Part shown: positions 7,542 to 14,122 of the stretch, in pieces | Layout of the letters: each line of letters opens with the position of its first letter | Position numbering within the stretch: the first letter of the stretch is position 1 | Assembly (NCBI GenBank): GCA_934659445.1 | Contig: CAKUHV010000013.1 | Location: forward strand, 1 to 24,313 | Origin: an uncultured Oscillospiraceae bacterium | Lineage (GTDB): Bacteria > Bacillota > Clostridia > Oscillospirales > Oscillospiraceae | Length of the DNA stretch: 24,313 nucleotides | Direction of reading: 5' to 3' | The notes under the pieces: model-generated | The model's database searches: none | What the model was told of the DNA's origin: nothing | Seen by the model: the letters and a program-made list of their open reading frames with translations, nothing else | Program-made: the position numbers and the translations under genes

Positions 7542-7889
7542 ATGGCAAAACTGGAACGCAGAATAAGAGGGGACTTCGACCAGGTTCTGGAGGCGCTGGA
7601 CAGGGGGATCTTTGACGGGAGCATATCCGCCTCCTACGAGGACGGCAGCGACTGCAGCGTCGGCCCGATGAGATGCGCGGTGCGGGTATATGAGCGGTAC
7701 AGCTACCTCGGCGGCAACCGGGTCAGCCTGAACCTGACTCTGGTGGGCGACGGCGAGGAACTGTTCCTGTCCGCCATCACTTCCGGTGGGAGCAAGGCTG
7801 TGTGCTTTAAGCTGAACACCTGGGGAGAGGCGGCCTTTCTGGATGCTTTGCGGGAGGTCGTTGACCGGCTGCCCTGCGGGGAAGCGTGA
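7542..7889 (+). CDS. Uncharacterised DUF6054-like protein inside the ruv operon
   Basis: A 115-residue soluble protein with no signal peptide, membrane span or catalytic motif that I can recognise. Features that stand out are an N-terminal amphipathic helix (FDQVLEALDRGI), the segment GSISASYEDGSD, then VYERYSYLGGNRVSLNLTLVGDG and FLSAITSGGSKAV, suggesting a mixed alpha/beta fold. From memory it resembles DUF6054, a family of Clostridia proteins without known function. GAGGAGG (7527-7533) overlaps the ruvA stop and gives a good start at 7542. It lies between ruvA and ruvB, which are usually adjacent, in the same orientation with short gaps, so it is almost certainly co-transcribed with them. 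Confidence 0.75.
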   Translation: MAKLERRIRGDFDQVLEALDRGIFDGSISASYEDGSDCSVGPMRCAVRVYERYSYLGGNRVSLNLTLVGDGEELFLSAITSGGSKAVCFKLNTWGEAAFLDALREVVDRLPCGEA

Positions 7890-7934
7890 TGCCTGCACCG
7901 AAGGCGCATACCAGAGAATATAGGGAGTGACCCA

Positions 7935-9011
7935 ATGGCGATCGATTTTTCCAACCCCGCGTTCGATCCGGAGGAGCTGGACGAACCGCTGGTGACCACC
8001 TCGCTGACCCGCGAGGACGAAAATGAATATTCTCTCCGGCCCAAGACCCTGCGGGAGTACATCGGCCAGGAGAAGGCCAAGGGCAATCTGGCGGTGTTCA
8101 TTCAGGCGGCCAAGATGCGCCGCGAGCCCCTGGACCATGTGCTGCTCCACGGCCCCCCGGGTCTTGGCAAGACCACCCTGTCCGGCATCATCGCCAACGA
8201 GATGGGGGTGAACGTGCGCATCACCTCCGGCCCCGCCATCGAGAAGGCGGGGGATCTGGCCGCCCTGCTGACCAACCTGAATGAGAACGACATCCTCTTC
8301 GTGGATGAGATACACCGCCTGAACCGCCAGGTGGAGGAGGTGCTCTACCCGGCCATGGAGGACTTTGCCATCGACATCATCATCGGCAAGGGCCCCAGCG
8401 CCAACTCCGTGCGCCTGGACCTGCCCAAGTTCACCCTCATCGGGGCCACCACCCGGGCGGGCCAGCTGTCCGCCCCCCTGCGGGACCGCTTCGGCGTCAC
8501 CCTGCGGCTGGAGCTGTATACCCCCCAGGAGCTGGCTCTGATCGTCACCCGCTCCGCCGATATTCTGGGTGTGCCCATCGAGGGGGAGGGCGCCATGGAG
8601 ATCGCCAGACGCTCCCGGGGCACCCCCCGCATCGCCAACCGGATGCTTCGCCGGGTGCGGGACTTCGCCCAGGTGCGGGCCGGGGGTGTGATCACCAAGA
8701 AGGTAGCGGACGAGGCGCTGACCGCCCTGGAGATCGACCACCTGGGTCTGGACTCCATTGACCACCGGATGCTGCGCAGCATCATCGAAAATTACCGGGG
8801 CGGCCCCGTGGGCCTGGAAACTCTGGCCGCCACCATCAACGAGGAGGCCGTCACTCTGGAGGACGTGTATGAGCCCTACCTGATGCAGTTGGGGTTCCTC
8901 ACCCGAACCCCCCGGGGCCGGTGCGTCACGGCCAAGGCATATGAGCATCTGGGGCTCCCCATTTCCGGCGGACCGGAGCCCGGAATGGAGCAGCTGACTC
9001 TGGGCGTATAG
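7935..9011 (+). CDS. ruvB: Holliday junction branch-migration helicase RuvB
   Basis: Hexameric AAA+ ATPase that drives branch migration with RuvA. The 358 residues include Walker A GPPGLGKT (73-80), Walker B FVDEIHRL (from ~122), the sensor region [18 protein letters not shown], arginine-rich [16 protein letters not shown], and the winged-helix C-terminal domain ending TPRGRCVT. Length is typical. GGGAG (7923-7927) lies seven bases before the ATG. The gene closes the ruvC-ruvA-DUF6054-ruvB group; glmM follows after 60 bases. Confidence 0.97.
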   Translation: MAIDFSNPAFDPEELDEPLVTTSLTREDENEYSLRPKTLREYIGQEKAKGNLAVFIQAAKMRREPLDHVLLHGPPGLGKTTLSGIIANEMGVNVRITSGPAIEKAGDLAALLTNLNENDILFVDEIHRLNRQVEEVLYPAMEDFAIDIIIGKGPSANSVRLDLPKFTLIGATTRAGQLSAPLRDRFGVTLRLELYTPQELALIVTRSADILGVPIEGEGAMEIARRSRGTPRIANRMLRRVRDFAQVRAGGVITKKVADEALTALEIDHLGLDSIDHRMLRSIIENYRGGPVGLETLAATINEEAVTLEDVYEPYLMQLGFLTRTPRGRCVTAKAYEHLGLPISGGPEPGMEQLTLGV

Positions 9012-9071
9012 CGCCCGCGCCGTTCCGCTGGTCCGGGCGGCAGACTTCGTAAGAAAATGAGGTATGGTACC

Positions 9072-10427
9072 ATGGGAAAACTGTTTGGAACTGACGGTAT
9101 CCGCGGCGTGGTCAACGCCGGGCTGGACGCCGATCTGGCCTATAAGGTGGGCCTTGCCGCCGCGGCGGTGCTGGGCAGAAGCAAAAAGCCGGGGGAGAAG
9201 CCCCTGGTCACCATCGGCAAGGACACCCGCATCTCCGGTGACCTGCTGAAGGGCTCCCTCATCGCGGGGCTGTGCACCGCCGGGGCCGACGTGCTGGACC
9301 TGGGCACCCTGCCCACCCCCGGCGTGGCCTGGGTCACGGTGGACGAGGGGGCGGACGCCGGCATCGTCATCTCCGCCAGCCACAACCCCTTCGAGCACAA
9401 CGGCATCAAAATCTTCAACGGCAAGGGCTTCAAGCTGTCCGACGAGCTGGAGGAGAAGATCGAGGACATCGTCCTCTTTGGCCACAACAATGTGCCCATG
9501 AAGACAGGGGGAGAGATCGGCAAGGTCAGCTATGTGGCCCCCAAGGCCAGCGAGGACTACATCGACCATCTGGAGGGCACCATTGACTCCACCCTGGGCG
9601 GCCTGCGCATTCTGGTGGACTGTGCCAACGGCGCCGCCTCCGCCACCGCCGCCCGGCTGTTCGACCGCTTCTCCAAGCTGCGCACCGACGTGATCAACGC
9701 CGACCCCGACGGGGTGAACATCAACGAGAAGTGTGGCTCTACCCACATGGACAGTCTGGCGGCCATGGTAAAGGCGGGCGGCTATGACATCGGCATCGCC
9801 TTCGACGGCGACGCCGACCGCTGTCTGGCGGTGGACGAGAAGGGCGAGCTGATCGACGGCGACCAGATCATGGCCGCCTGCGGACTGGACCTGCTGAACA
9901 AGGGCAGGCTGCCCGGCAATACCATCGTGGCCACGGTGATGTCCAATCTGGGCCTGCACGTCTTTGCCAAGGAGCACGGCATGGCGCTGGAGTGCACCGA
10001 TGTGGGGGACCGCAACGTGCTGGAGCGCATGGTGGAAAAGGGCTACGCTATCGGCGGCGAGCAGTCCGGGCACATGATCTTTCTGGAGCACGCCACCACG
10101 GGCGACGGCGAGCTGACCGCCCTTCAGATCCTGGCCCTGATGAAGGAAGGGGGAAAGAAGGCCAGCGAGATCTTCAGCTGCCCCCGGTATCCCCAGGTGC
10201 TGATCAACGTGCCTGTGGCGGACAACGACGTGAAGAAGGCCGTTATGGCCAGCGAAGAGCTCCGCCGGACCATCACCGAGGAGGAGCAGAAGCTGGGGGA
10301 TGACGGCAGGATCCTGGTGCGGCCCTCCGGGACCGAGGCCCTGATGCGGGTCATGGTAGAGGCCAGGACCGAGCAGACCGCCCGCGAGACCGCCCAGCGG
10401 CTGGCGGAGCTGGTGCGCGGGCTGTAA
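9072..10427 (+). CDS. glmM: Phosphoglucosamine mutase GlmM
   Basis: Converts glucosamine-6-phosphate to glucosamine-1-phosphate for UDP-GlcNAc and peptidoglycan synthesis. From the ATG at 9072 the protein has 451 residues, the family size, beginning MGKLFGTDGIRG. Key sites are the phosphoserine loop ISASHNP (Ser103 expected to be phosphorylated), the metal-binding loop FDGDADRC (~residue 245) and the phosphate-binding RPSGTEALMRVMVE near the C-terminus. An ATG at 9057 is in frame, but GAGGT at 9059-9063 is correctly spaced for 9072. I see no clear terminator in the 170 bases after the gene. Confidence 0.96.
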   Translation: MGKLFGTDGIRGVVNAGLDADLAYKVGLAAAAVLGRSKKPGEKPLVTIGKDTRISGDLLKGSLIAGLCTAGADVLDLGTLPTPGVAWVTVDEGADAGIVISASHNPFEHNGIKIFNGKGFKLSDELEEKIEDIVLFGHNNVPMKTGGEIGKVSYVAPKASEDYIDHLEGTIDSTLGGLRILVDCANGAASATAARLFDRFSKLRTDVINADPDGVNINEKCGSTHMDSLAAMVKAGGYDIGIAFDGDADRCLAVDEKGELIDGDQIMAACGLDLLNKGRLPGNTIVATVMSNLGLHVFAKEHGMALECTDVGDRNVLERMVEKGYAIGGEQSGHMIFLEHATTGDGELTALQILALMKEGGKKASEIFSCPRYPQVLINVPVADNDVKKAVMASEELRRTITEEEQKLGDDGRILVRPSGTEALMRVMVEARTEQTARETAQRLAELVRGL

Positions 10428-10563
10428 GGGACCGACGGGAGCGTGCTGCGCGCTGCGGCAGGAAAACCATAAGAGATCCTGTACGATCCAGAGAGAAATT
10501 GAATGGAAAACCGGCCGCTGCATTGAAAATATGTGAAAACGACAAAATAAGGGAAAAATTTCC

Positions 10564-10592
10564 TTGACAAATCCGTTCAATTTGTTTATACT
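10564..10592 (+). promoter_or_regulatory. Near-consensus sigma-A promoter of the SigH-like gene
   Basis: TTGACA (10564-10569), exactly 17 bases, then TATACT (10587-10592): eleven of twelve consensus positions. The predicted start of transcription (about 10598-10600) is only about 15 bases before the likely ATG. Confidence 0.85.
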
Positions 10593-10613
10593 GCAACCGT
10601 GGTAGAGGAGAAT

Positions 10614-11228
10614 ATGTGTCGTCCTGCTTTTTTAGATCGTTCCAATGAAGAGCTGTGCCGTCTGGTCGGCGAGGGGGATTCCAGCGCCGAGGAGGAGCTG
10701 GTGGCCCGTCATGTACAGATGGTGCGGGCCTGTGCCCGCCCGCTGTTTCTGGCCGGGGGCGACAGCGAGGATTTGATCCAGGAGGGCATGTTGGGTCTGC
10801 TCACCGCCATACGCACCTTCGATGGTGGGAAGGGGAGCACCTTCCGCACCTATGCCGAGGTGTGTGTGCGAAACCGACTGCGCACGGCTGTGCGCTCTGC
10901 CCAGGTGGGGAAGCATACCCCCCTGAATTTCAGCATCTCTTTTGAACCCCCTCTTTTCGACGAGGTCAGTGAGCCGACTTTCTCCGGTGGTGAAAGTCCA
11001 GAGGACGTCATCATCGGCAGAGAGGAGCTGAGAGAGCTGCTTGACGCGCTGAAGGGGAAGCTGACGCCCCTTGAGCGGCAGATTTTTTCCCCGTATCTGA
11101 AGGGCCTCTCCTGCGGAGAGATCGCCCGGCAGGTCGACCGGCCGCAAAAGTCGGTGGATAACGCCATTCAGCGTATCCGCCGGAAAATGGTCCGGCAGCT
11201 TCCATCCGGCGTTTTCAGCAAAAGCTGA
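10614..11228 (+). CDS. RNA polymerase sigma factor, SigH (Spo0H)-like
   Basis: Sigma-70 family protein of about 204 residues with region 2 (GGDSEDLIQEGMLGLLTAIRTF, then the -10 binding RTYAEVCVRNRLRTAV) and region 4 (LTPLERQIFSPYLKGLSCGEIARQV with a helix-turn-helix, then KSVDNAIQRIRRKM). The linker and the order of motifs resemble SigH of spore-formers, which drives early stationary-phase and sporulation genes. It is too long and too conserved in region 2 for a typical ECF factor. Start choice: the ATG at 10614 has AGGAG only three bases upstream; the alternative GTG at 10599 would coincide with the transcription start. The locus (after glmM) is not where B. subtilis keeps sigH, so it may be a paralogue. 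The symbol is left blank for that reason. Confidence 0.8.
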   Translation: MCRPAFLDRSNEELCRLVGEGDSSAEEELVARHVQMVRACARPLFLAGGDSEDLIQEGMLGLLTAIRTFDGGKGSTFRTYAEVCVRNRLRTAVRSAQVGKHTPLNFSISFEPPLFDEVSEPTFSGGESPEDVIIGREELRELLDALKGKLTPLERQIFSPYLKGLSCGEIARQVDRPQKSVDNAIQRIRRKMVRQLPSGVFSKS

Positions 11229-11283
11229 TCGCAATATTACACCACCCGTCAAACGGGTAACGAGTCAAAGAGAGGGAATCCAA

Positions 11284-11565
11284 ATGTACGAAGACAAGAT
11301 CCTGAGATGCAAAGAGTGCGGCAACGAGTTCACCTTTACCGCCGGTGAGCAGGAGTTCTACGCCGAGCGCGGCTTCCAGAACGAGCCCCAGCGCTGCAAG
11401 GCCTGCCGTGACGCCCGCAAGAACGCCGCCCGCGGCCCCCGTGAGTATTTCACCGCTGTGTGCGCTGCCTGCGGCGGCGAGGCTAAGGTTCCTTTCGAGC
11501 CCAAGTCCGACCGTCCCGTCTACTGCAGCGATTGCTTCGCCCGTATGCGTGAGCAGCGCGGCTGA
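11284..11565 (+). CDS. Small zinc-ribbon protein with CxxC-x17-CxxC motif
   Basis: A 93-residue protein with two cysteine modules. An N-terminal zinc ribbon (Cys9/12 and Cys38/41, spaced by 25 residues, around GEQEFYAERGFQNEPQRC) resembles the zf-trcl family. A C-terminal pair (Cys60/63 and Cys81/84) is spaced by exactly 17 residues, the CxxC-x17-CxxC pattern. Each module probably binds one zinc ion; the partner (RNA, DNA or protein) is unknown. The basic linker (CRDARKNAARGPREY) would suit nucleic acid contact. Codon choice is strongly biased, suggesting high expression. The ribosome binding site GAGGGA lies just upstream of the ATG. A very strong terminator follows. No clear promoter appears in the 55-base gap after the sigma factor gene, so it may be co-transcribed with it. 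Confidence 0.85.
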   Translation: MYEDKILRCKECGNEFTFTAGEQEFYAERGFQNEPQRCKACRDARKNAARGPREYFTAVCAACGGEAKVPFEPKSDRPVYCSDCFARMREQRG

Positions 11566-11580
11566 TTTGTCTGCAACAAA

Positions 11581-11610
11581 AACGCGTCCCCGGTGGGGAC
11601 GCGTTTTTTT
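11581..11610. terminator. Strong rho-independent terminator (works in both directions)
   Basis: A 10-bp perfect stem ACGCGTCCCC / GGGGACGCGT (11582-11591 with 11595-11604), 3-base loop, followed by seven T's. The A-run on the left provides a T-tract for the opposite strand, so it can also end the leftward flavodoxin operon. Confidence 0.93.
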
Positions 11611-11639
11611 ATGCTTCGGCGGTTTTGGGAAAGGGCGGT

Positions 11640-11741
11640 TCACCGCAGGCCTCTGCTGCCAAGAGCGACGGCAGCAAGCACACAGGCGAACAGGGTCAAG
11701 CCCGGCAGCTTGCGGCTGAGCTTCCGCAGGGGATAGCTCAT
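11640..11741 (-). CDS. Possible 33-residue membrane peptide coupled to flavodoxin
   Basis: The ATG overlaps the flavodoxin stop by one base (TAATG), a typical translational-coupling arrangement. AAGGAG lies eleven bases before it, inside the flavodoxin end. The peptide has a basic N-terminus (MSYPLRKLSRK), one hydrophobic segment (about residues 12-28, LPGLTLFACVLAAVALG) and a short basic tail, so it would be a single-span small membrane protein. The bidirectional terminator at 11581-11610 lies downstream, so the ORF is inside the transcript. I recognise no family. Chance occurrence is possible at this length. Confidence 0.4.
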   Translation of the reverse strand: MSYPLRKLSRKLPGLTLFACVLAAVALGSRGLR

Positions 11742-12166
11742 TACTGACCCAGCTCCTTGCCCAGCTGCTGCAGAGCGGCCAGAACGGAGTCGTCCGGGGC
11801 GTCACAGCAGATGATGCTGTCATGTACCAGATTTACGCCGTTGTCATTACAGTCCTTCTCCCAGGAGCGCATCCACTCGCCGTCGCCCCAGCCGTAAGAA
11901 CCGAACAGGGCCACAGATTTGCCGCCCAGGCTGCCTTTGCAGGCGTCGAACATGGGCTGGAACTCCAGCTCCTCCAGCACCTCGGCACCCATGGCGGGAC
12001 AGCCGAAGGCGATGGCGCTCAGGGGGGAGAGGGCCCCGGGATCCACGGCATCGGGGGTCAGCAGCACGGCGTCGGCGCCGGCTTGCTTCATGCCCTCCAG
12101 CACGGCTTTAGCCATGGCCTCGGTGTTGCCGGTGCCGCTCCAATAGATGACAGCTGTTTTCTTCAT
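11741..12166 (-). CDS. Flavodoxin
   Basis: Small FMN electron carrier of 141 residues, the short-chain flavodoxin size. The N-terminus MKKTAVIYWSGTGNTEAMA contains the phosphate-binding loop SGTGNTE. Later segments GCPAMGAEVLEE (~60) and ALFGSYGWGDGEWMRSW (~90) form the flavin-contacting loops. The start at 12166 follows a GGAAAGGAAA ribosome binding region; an in-frame extension to 12340 lies inside the preceding gene and is not conserved in character. It lies 58 bases downstream of the DUF3793 gene with no terminator between, so both probably come from the promoter at 12907-12935. Flavodoxins often replace ferredoxin when iron is short, which fits the regulated promoter. Confidence 0.92.
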   Translation of the reverse strand: MKKTAVIYWSGTGNTEAMAKAVLEGMKQAGADAVLLTPDAVDPGALSPLSAIAFGCPAMGAEVLEELEFQPMFDACKGSLGGKSVALFGSYGWGDGEWMRSWEKDCNDNGVNLVHDSIICCDAPDDSVLAALQQLGKELGQ

Positions 12167-12224
12167 AGTCTGTTTCCTTTCCGCGCATACCGGCTTGTGC
12201 CGGGCGCTTTCCATTGATTTAGTA

Positions 12225-12776
12225 TCAAACTGCAACGGCGAGCTGGTCGATGGTGGACCCCTCCCGCCATAGCTTGCAGTAGATCTCGGTACATTTTTTG
12301 AACCGGGCGAAGGTCCTCCGGGCGGCGGCCTCGTCTCCATAAACCTTCCACAGTCCGGCGCATTTGAAGTTGCACGCCCGGTTGTCGATAAAGCCCTTCA
12401 CATCCTCCGGCGGGTAGCTGAGAAACAGCCCGATCTCATGGGGGAACTCCCGGCCCTCCCGCAGCCGGCGGATCAGCCGGACGACACACTGCTCGCAGCG
12501 GGAGCAGCAGTAGCCGGCTTGAGTCAGAAGCTGTGCGGCCAGTTCATTTTCAAGGTCCCGGCGCAGACGCTTGGGGCGGTAGAGATAGAGCAGCGCCCGA
12601 CCTTGCTGACAGCGCACCGGCAGCAGGATCAGTCCCTTGGGCGCAAGACGGCGGTTCAGCCGCCGGATCTCCGCCAGCAGCTCGTGACCGGAGGAGCAGC
12701 GGCAGGGAAAAAGACTGCCCGTCTTGATGCCCGCCAGGGTGGGGGCGCATTGGCGGATCACATATTCTTCTGACAT
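12225..12776 (-). CDS. DUF3793 family protein, cysteine-rich
   Basis: A 183-residue protein of unknown function. Recognisable DUF3793 features are APTLAGIKTGSLF near the N-terminus, YLYRPKRL in the middle, FPHEIGLFLSYPPEDVKGFI (111-130) and NFKCAGLWKVYGDE. It has twelve cysteines, including a dense CCSRCEQC cluster (residues 90-97) that looks like a metal or iron-sulfur ligand set; others are at 10, 25, 27, 56, 135, 139, 162 and 167. The start at 12776 is set by AAGGAGG six to seven bases upstream; the in-frame extension to 12935 runs through the operators and promoter and is rejected. It is first in an operon with flavodoxin, and I recall this pairing from other Clostridia, where it is suspected to relate to iron or redox. 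That link is inference. Confidence 0.88.
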   Translation of the reverse strand: MSEEYVIRQCAPTLAGIKTGSLFPCRCSSGHELLAEIRRLNRRLAPKGLILLPVRCQQGRALLYLYRPKRLRRDLENELAAQLLTQAGYCCSRCEQCVVRLIRRLREGREFPHEIGLFLSYPPEDVKGFIDNRACNFKCAGLWKVYGDEAAARRTFARFKKCTEIYCKLWREGSTIDQLAVAV

Positions 12777-12796
12777 AACGGCCCTCCTTTTACGGG

Positions 12797-12814
12797 GGTT
12801 AGCAACAGCTAACC
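12797..12814. promoter_or_regulatory. Operator-like palindrome 2 (DUF3793-flavodoxin leader)
   Basis: GGTTAGC-AACA-GCTAACC: perfect 7-base arms with a 4-base centre, lying about ten bases before the DUF3793 ribosome binding site. It has the same 7-4-7 architecture and nearly the same half-site as the palindrome at 12887-12904. Confidence 0.6.
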
Positions 12815-12886
12815 ACTTCGGTGAAAAATAAGCGCTTTCTGCGCCATAGGATGTCCCAAAGGATGAGCACCTTATTCTCAAGCGAT

Positions 12887-12904
12887 AGTTAAATGACTCT
12901 AACC
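12887..12904. promoter_or_regulatory. Operator-like palindrome 1 at the DUF3793 transcription start
   Basis: AGTTAAA-TGAC-TCTAACC has the same 7-4-7 layout with imperfect arms. It lies directly downstream of the -10 box, over the predicted transcription start, a classic repressor position. The GGTTAG half-site resembles half of the DtxR/IdeR consensus, but the spacing is wider than in those operators. Confidence 0.55.
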
Positions 12905-12906
12905 GT

Positions 12907-12935
12907 ATTATATGATAGGGCAGTACGATTGTCAA
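12907..12935 (-). promoter_or_regulatory. Perfect consensus sigma-A promoter of the DUF3793-flavodoxin operon
   Basis: On the minus strand TTGACA (12935-12930), 17 bases, TATAAT (12912-12907): all twelve consensus bases. Such a strong promoter usually needs a repressor, and a palindrome sits over its start point. The predicted leader is about 125 bases. Confidence 0.9.
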
Positions 12936-12982
12936 CAGTAAGTTTTAGGCGGGAGGAAAAGAGAGAAAATTTGAATTATCCA

Positions 12983-13011
12983 TTGAAAAGGGCGGAAGAA
13001 TAGGGTATACT
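12983..13011 (+). promoter_or_regulatory. Promoter of the DUF1858 gene
   Basis: TTGAAA (12983-12988), a 17-base spacer and TATACT (13006-13011). It is divergent from the DUF3793 promoter, with 47 bases between the two -35 boxes. Confidence 0.75.
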
Positions 13012-13083
13012 GTGTCCACATAAAGACGGTTTGCCCGTAATCATACAGGTCGGGCTGGCCATAGAAAATGGAGGAAACTTATA

Positions 13084-13287
13084 ATGACCATTACCAAGGA
13101 TACGATCATCGGCGATATTCTGACCATCGCCCCCCAGACTGCGCCCCTGTTCCTGGGCATCGGCATGCACTGCCTGGGCTGTCCCGCCTCCCGGGGCGAG
13201 ACGGTGGAGGAGGCCTGTGCTGTCCACGGTGTGGACCCCGACGCACTGCTGGCCGAGGTCAACAAGATGATCGCTGACACGCAGTGA
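13084..13287 (+). CDS. DUF1858 redox-disulfide protein (hybrid-cluster-associated type)
   Basis: A 67-residue protein beginning MTITKDTIIGDILTIAPQTAPLFLGIGMHCLGC. It is a single DUF1858 domain of the kind named hybrid cluster protein-associated redox disulfide domain (TIGR03980). The CxxC pair is Cys30/Cys33, followed by PASRGETVEEACAVHGVD, typical of the family. It presumably acts as a small thiol-disulfide or metal-binding partner; no hybrid cluster protein gene is in the window. GGAGGA (13070-13075) lies eight bases before the ATG. It has its own promoter and terminator, so it is monocistronic. Confidence 0.9.
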   Translation: MTITKDTIIGDILTIAPQTAPLFLGIGMHCLGCPASRGETVEEACAVHGVDPDALLAEVNKMIADTQ

Positions 13288-13300
13288 TCGGTGCCGTGAA

Positions 13301-13333
13301 AACGGGGACGGAGGGACTCCGCCCCCGTTTTTT
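13301..13333 (+). terminator. Rho-independent terminator after DUF1858 gene
   Basis: Stem AACGGGG-a-CGGAG / CTCCG-c-CCCCGTT (13301-13313 with 13317-13329, one mismatch), 3-base loop, then six T's. Confidence 0.88.
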
Positions 13334-13414
13334 CTGCGGTTATTTGTGTGAAAGGGGAGCGGACTGATCACCAGAAGCAGGCTCCCTGAGTCCTTAGTAT
13401 GGAGTGTGAGAAGC

Positions 13415-14122
13415 ATGGACCGGATGATCGAATTATCCCCCCGGCTGGCCGCGGTGGGGCGACTGGTGCCCGGCAGGGCGCCGTTGGTGGACGTGGGCAC
13501 CGACCACGCCTATCTGCCCGCAGCTCTGGTGCAGCGGGGGCAGATTCCCTCTGCCGTGGCGGCCGACCTGCGTCAGGGTCCCCTGAGCCGCGCGCGGGAG
13601 ACCGTGCGGGAGTACGGCCTGACGGGTAAGATCGCCTTCCGCCTGTGTGACGGATTGACGGGGATCCGTCCGGAGGAGGCCGGCAGCGTGGCCATCGCCG
13701 GCATGGGGGGAGAGACCATCGCCCACATTCTGGCTGCCGCCCCCTGGGTGCGGGAGAGGGAAGTGCCGCTGATCCTCCAGCCCATGAGTTCCCAGAGCGA
13801 CCTGCGGCTGTGGCTGCAGCAGAACGGCTACGTCATTGTGCGGGAGCAGCTGGCCCGGGAGGGGGACGCCATCTATACCGTCATGCTGGTACAGGCGGGG
13901 GAGCTGGCCCCTATGACTCCGGGGGAGCTGGAGGCCGGCCGGCTGGATCATGACCCCCTCCGGGGTGATCTGCTGGACAAGCTGACGGCAAAGCTCCGGC
14001 GGGTGCTGGAGGGGCTGGAGAGGTCCCGGCAGGAGGGGGCGGCGCCCCGGCGGGCGGAGCTTCTGACACTGCTGGAGGAGTTGAACGAGATGAAAAAGGA
14101 GTGGGAAGCATGGCAACGGTGA
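13415..14122 (+). CDS. trmK: tRNA (adenine22-N1)-methyltransferase TrmK
   Basis: Class I SAM-dependent enzyme that methylates N1 of adenine 22 in tRNA. The 235 residues open with the family text ELSPRLAAVGRLV, then motif I LVDVGTDHAYLP (~25-36), the acidic AADLRQGPLSRARE (~50-63), the catalytic-region IAGMGGETI (~94-102), LILQPMSSQSDLRLWL and a C-terminal coiled region. The start at 13415 has GGAG ten bases upstream; an in-frame GTG at 13406 would leave no room for a ribosome binding site. It overlaps the nif3-type gene by 13 bases, as trmK and its partner do across Firmicutes (yqfN-yqfO in B. subtilis). Confidence 0.93.
   Translation: MDRMIELSPRLAAVGRLVPGRAPLVDVGTDHAYLPAALVQRGQIPSAVAADLRQGPLSRARETVREYGLTGKIAFRLCDGLTGIRPEEAGSVAIAGMGGETIAHILAAAPWVREREVPLILQPMSSQSDLRLWLQQNGYVIVREQLAREGDAIYTVMLVQAGELAPMTPGELEAGRLDHDPLRGDLLDKLTAKLRRVLEGLERSRQEGAAPRRAELLTLLEELNEMKKEWEAWQR

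Noticed and set aside
10428..10563. Terminator after glmM
   Set aside because: I found only weak, imperfect self-complementarity and no T-tract in this gap.
7497..10580. 1027-codon open frame on the minus strand across ruvB and glmM
   Set aside because: It is antisense to well-identified genes, is low in complexity (Gly, Gln, His, Leu, Val rich) and has no start signal. GC-rich third positions remove stops on the opposite strand. The same applies to the long minus frames at 979-3117, 14771-16642, 17197-19050 and 19034-21454.
11244..11258. Small hairpin ACCCGT/ACGGGT between the sigma factor and zinc-ribbon genes
   Set aside because: It has only six pairs and no T-run. It could be chance, so I did not call a terminator.
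12777..12935. N-terminal extension of the DUF3793 protein
   Set aside because: The region contains the promoter, both operator palindromes and a perfect ribosome binding site for the start at 12776.
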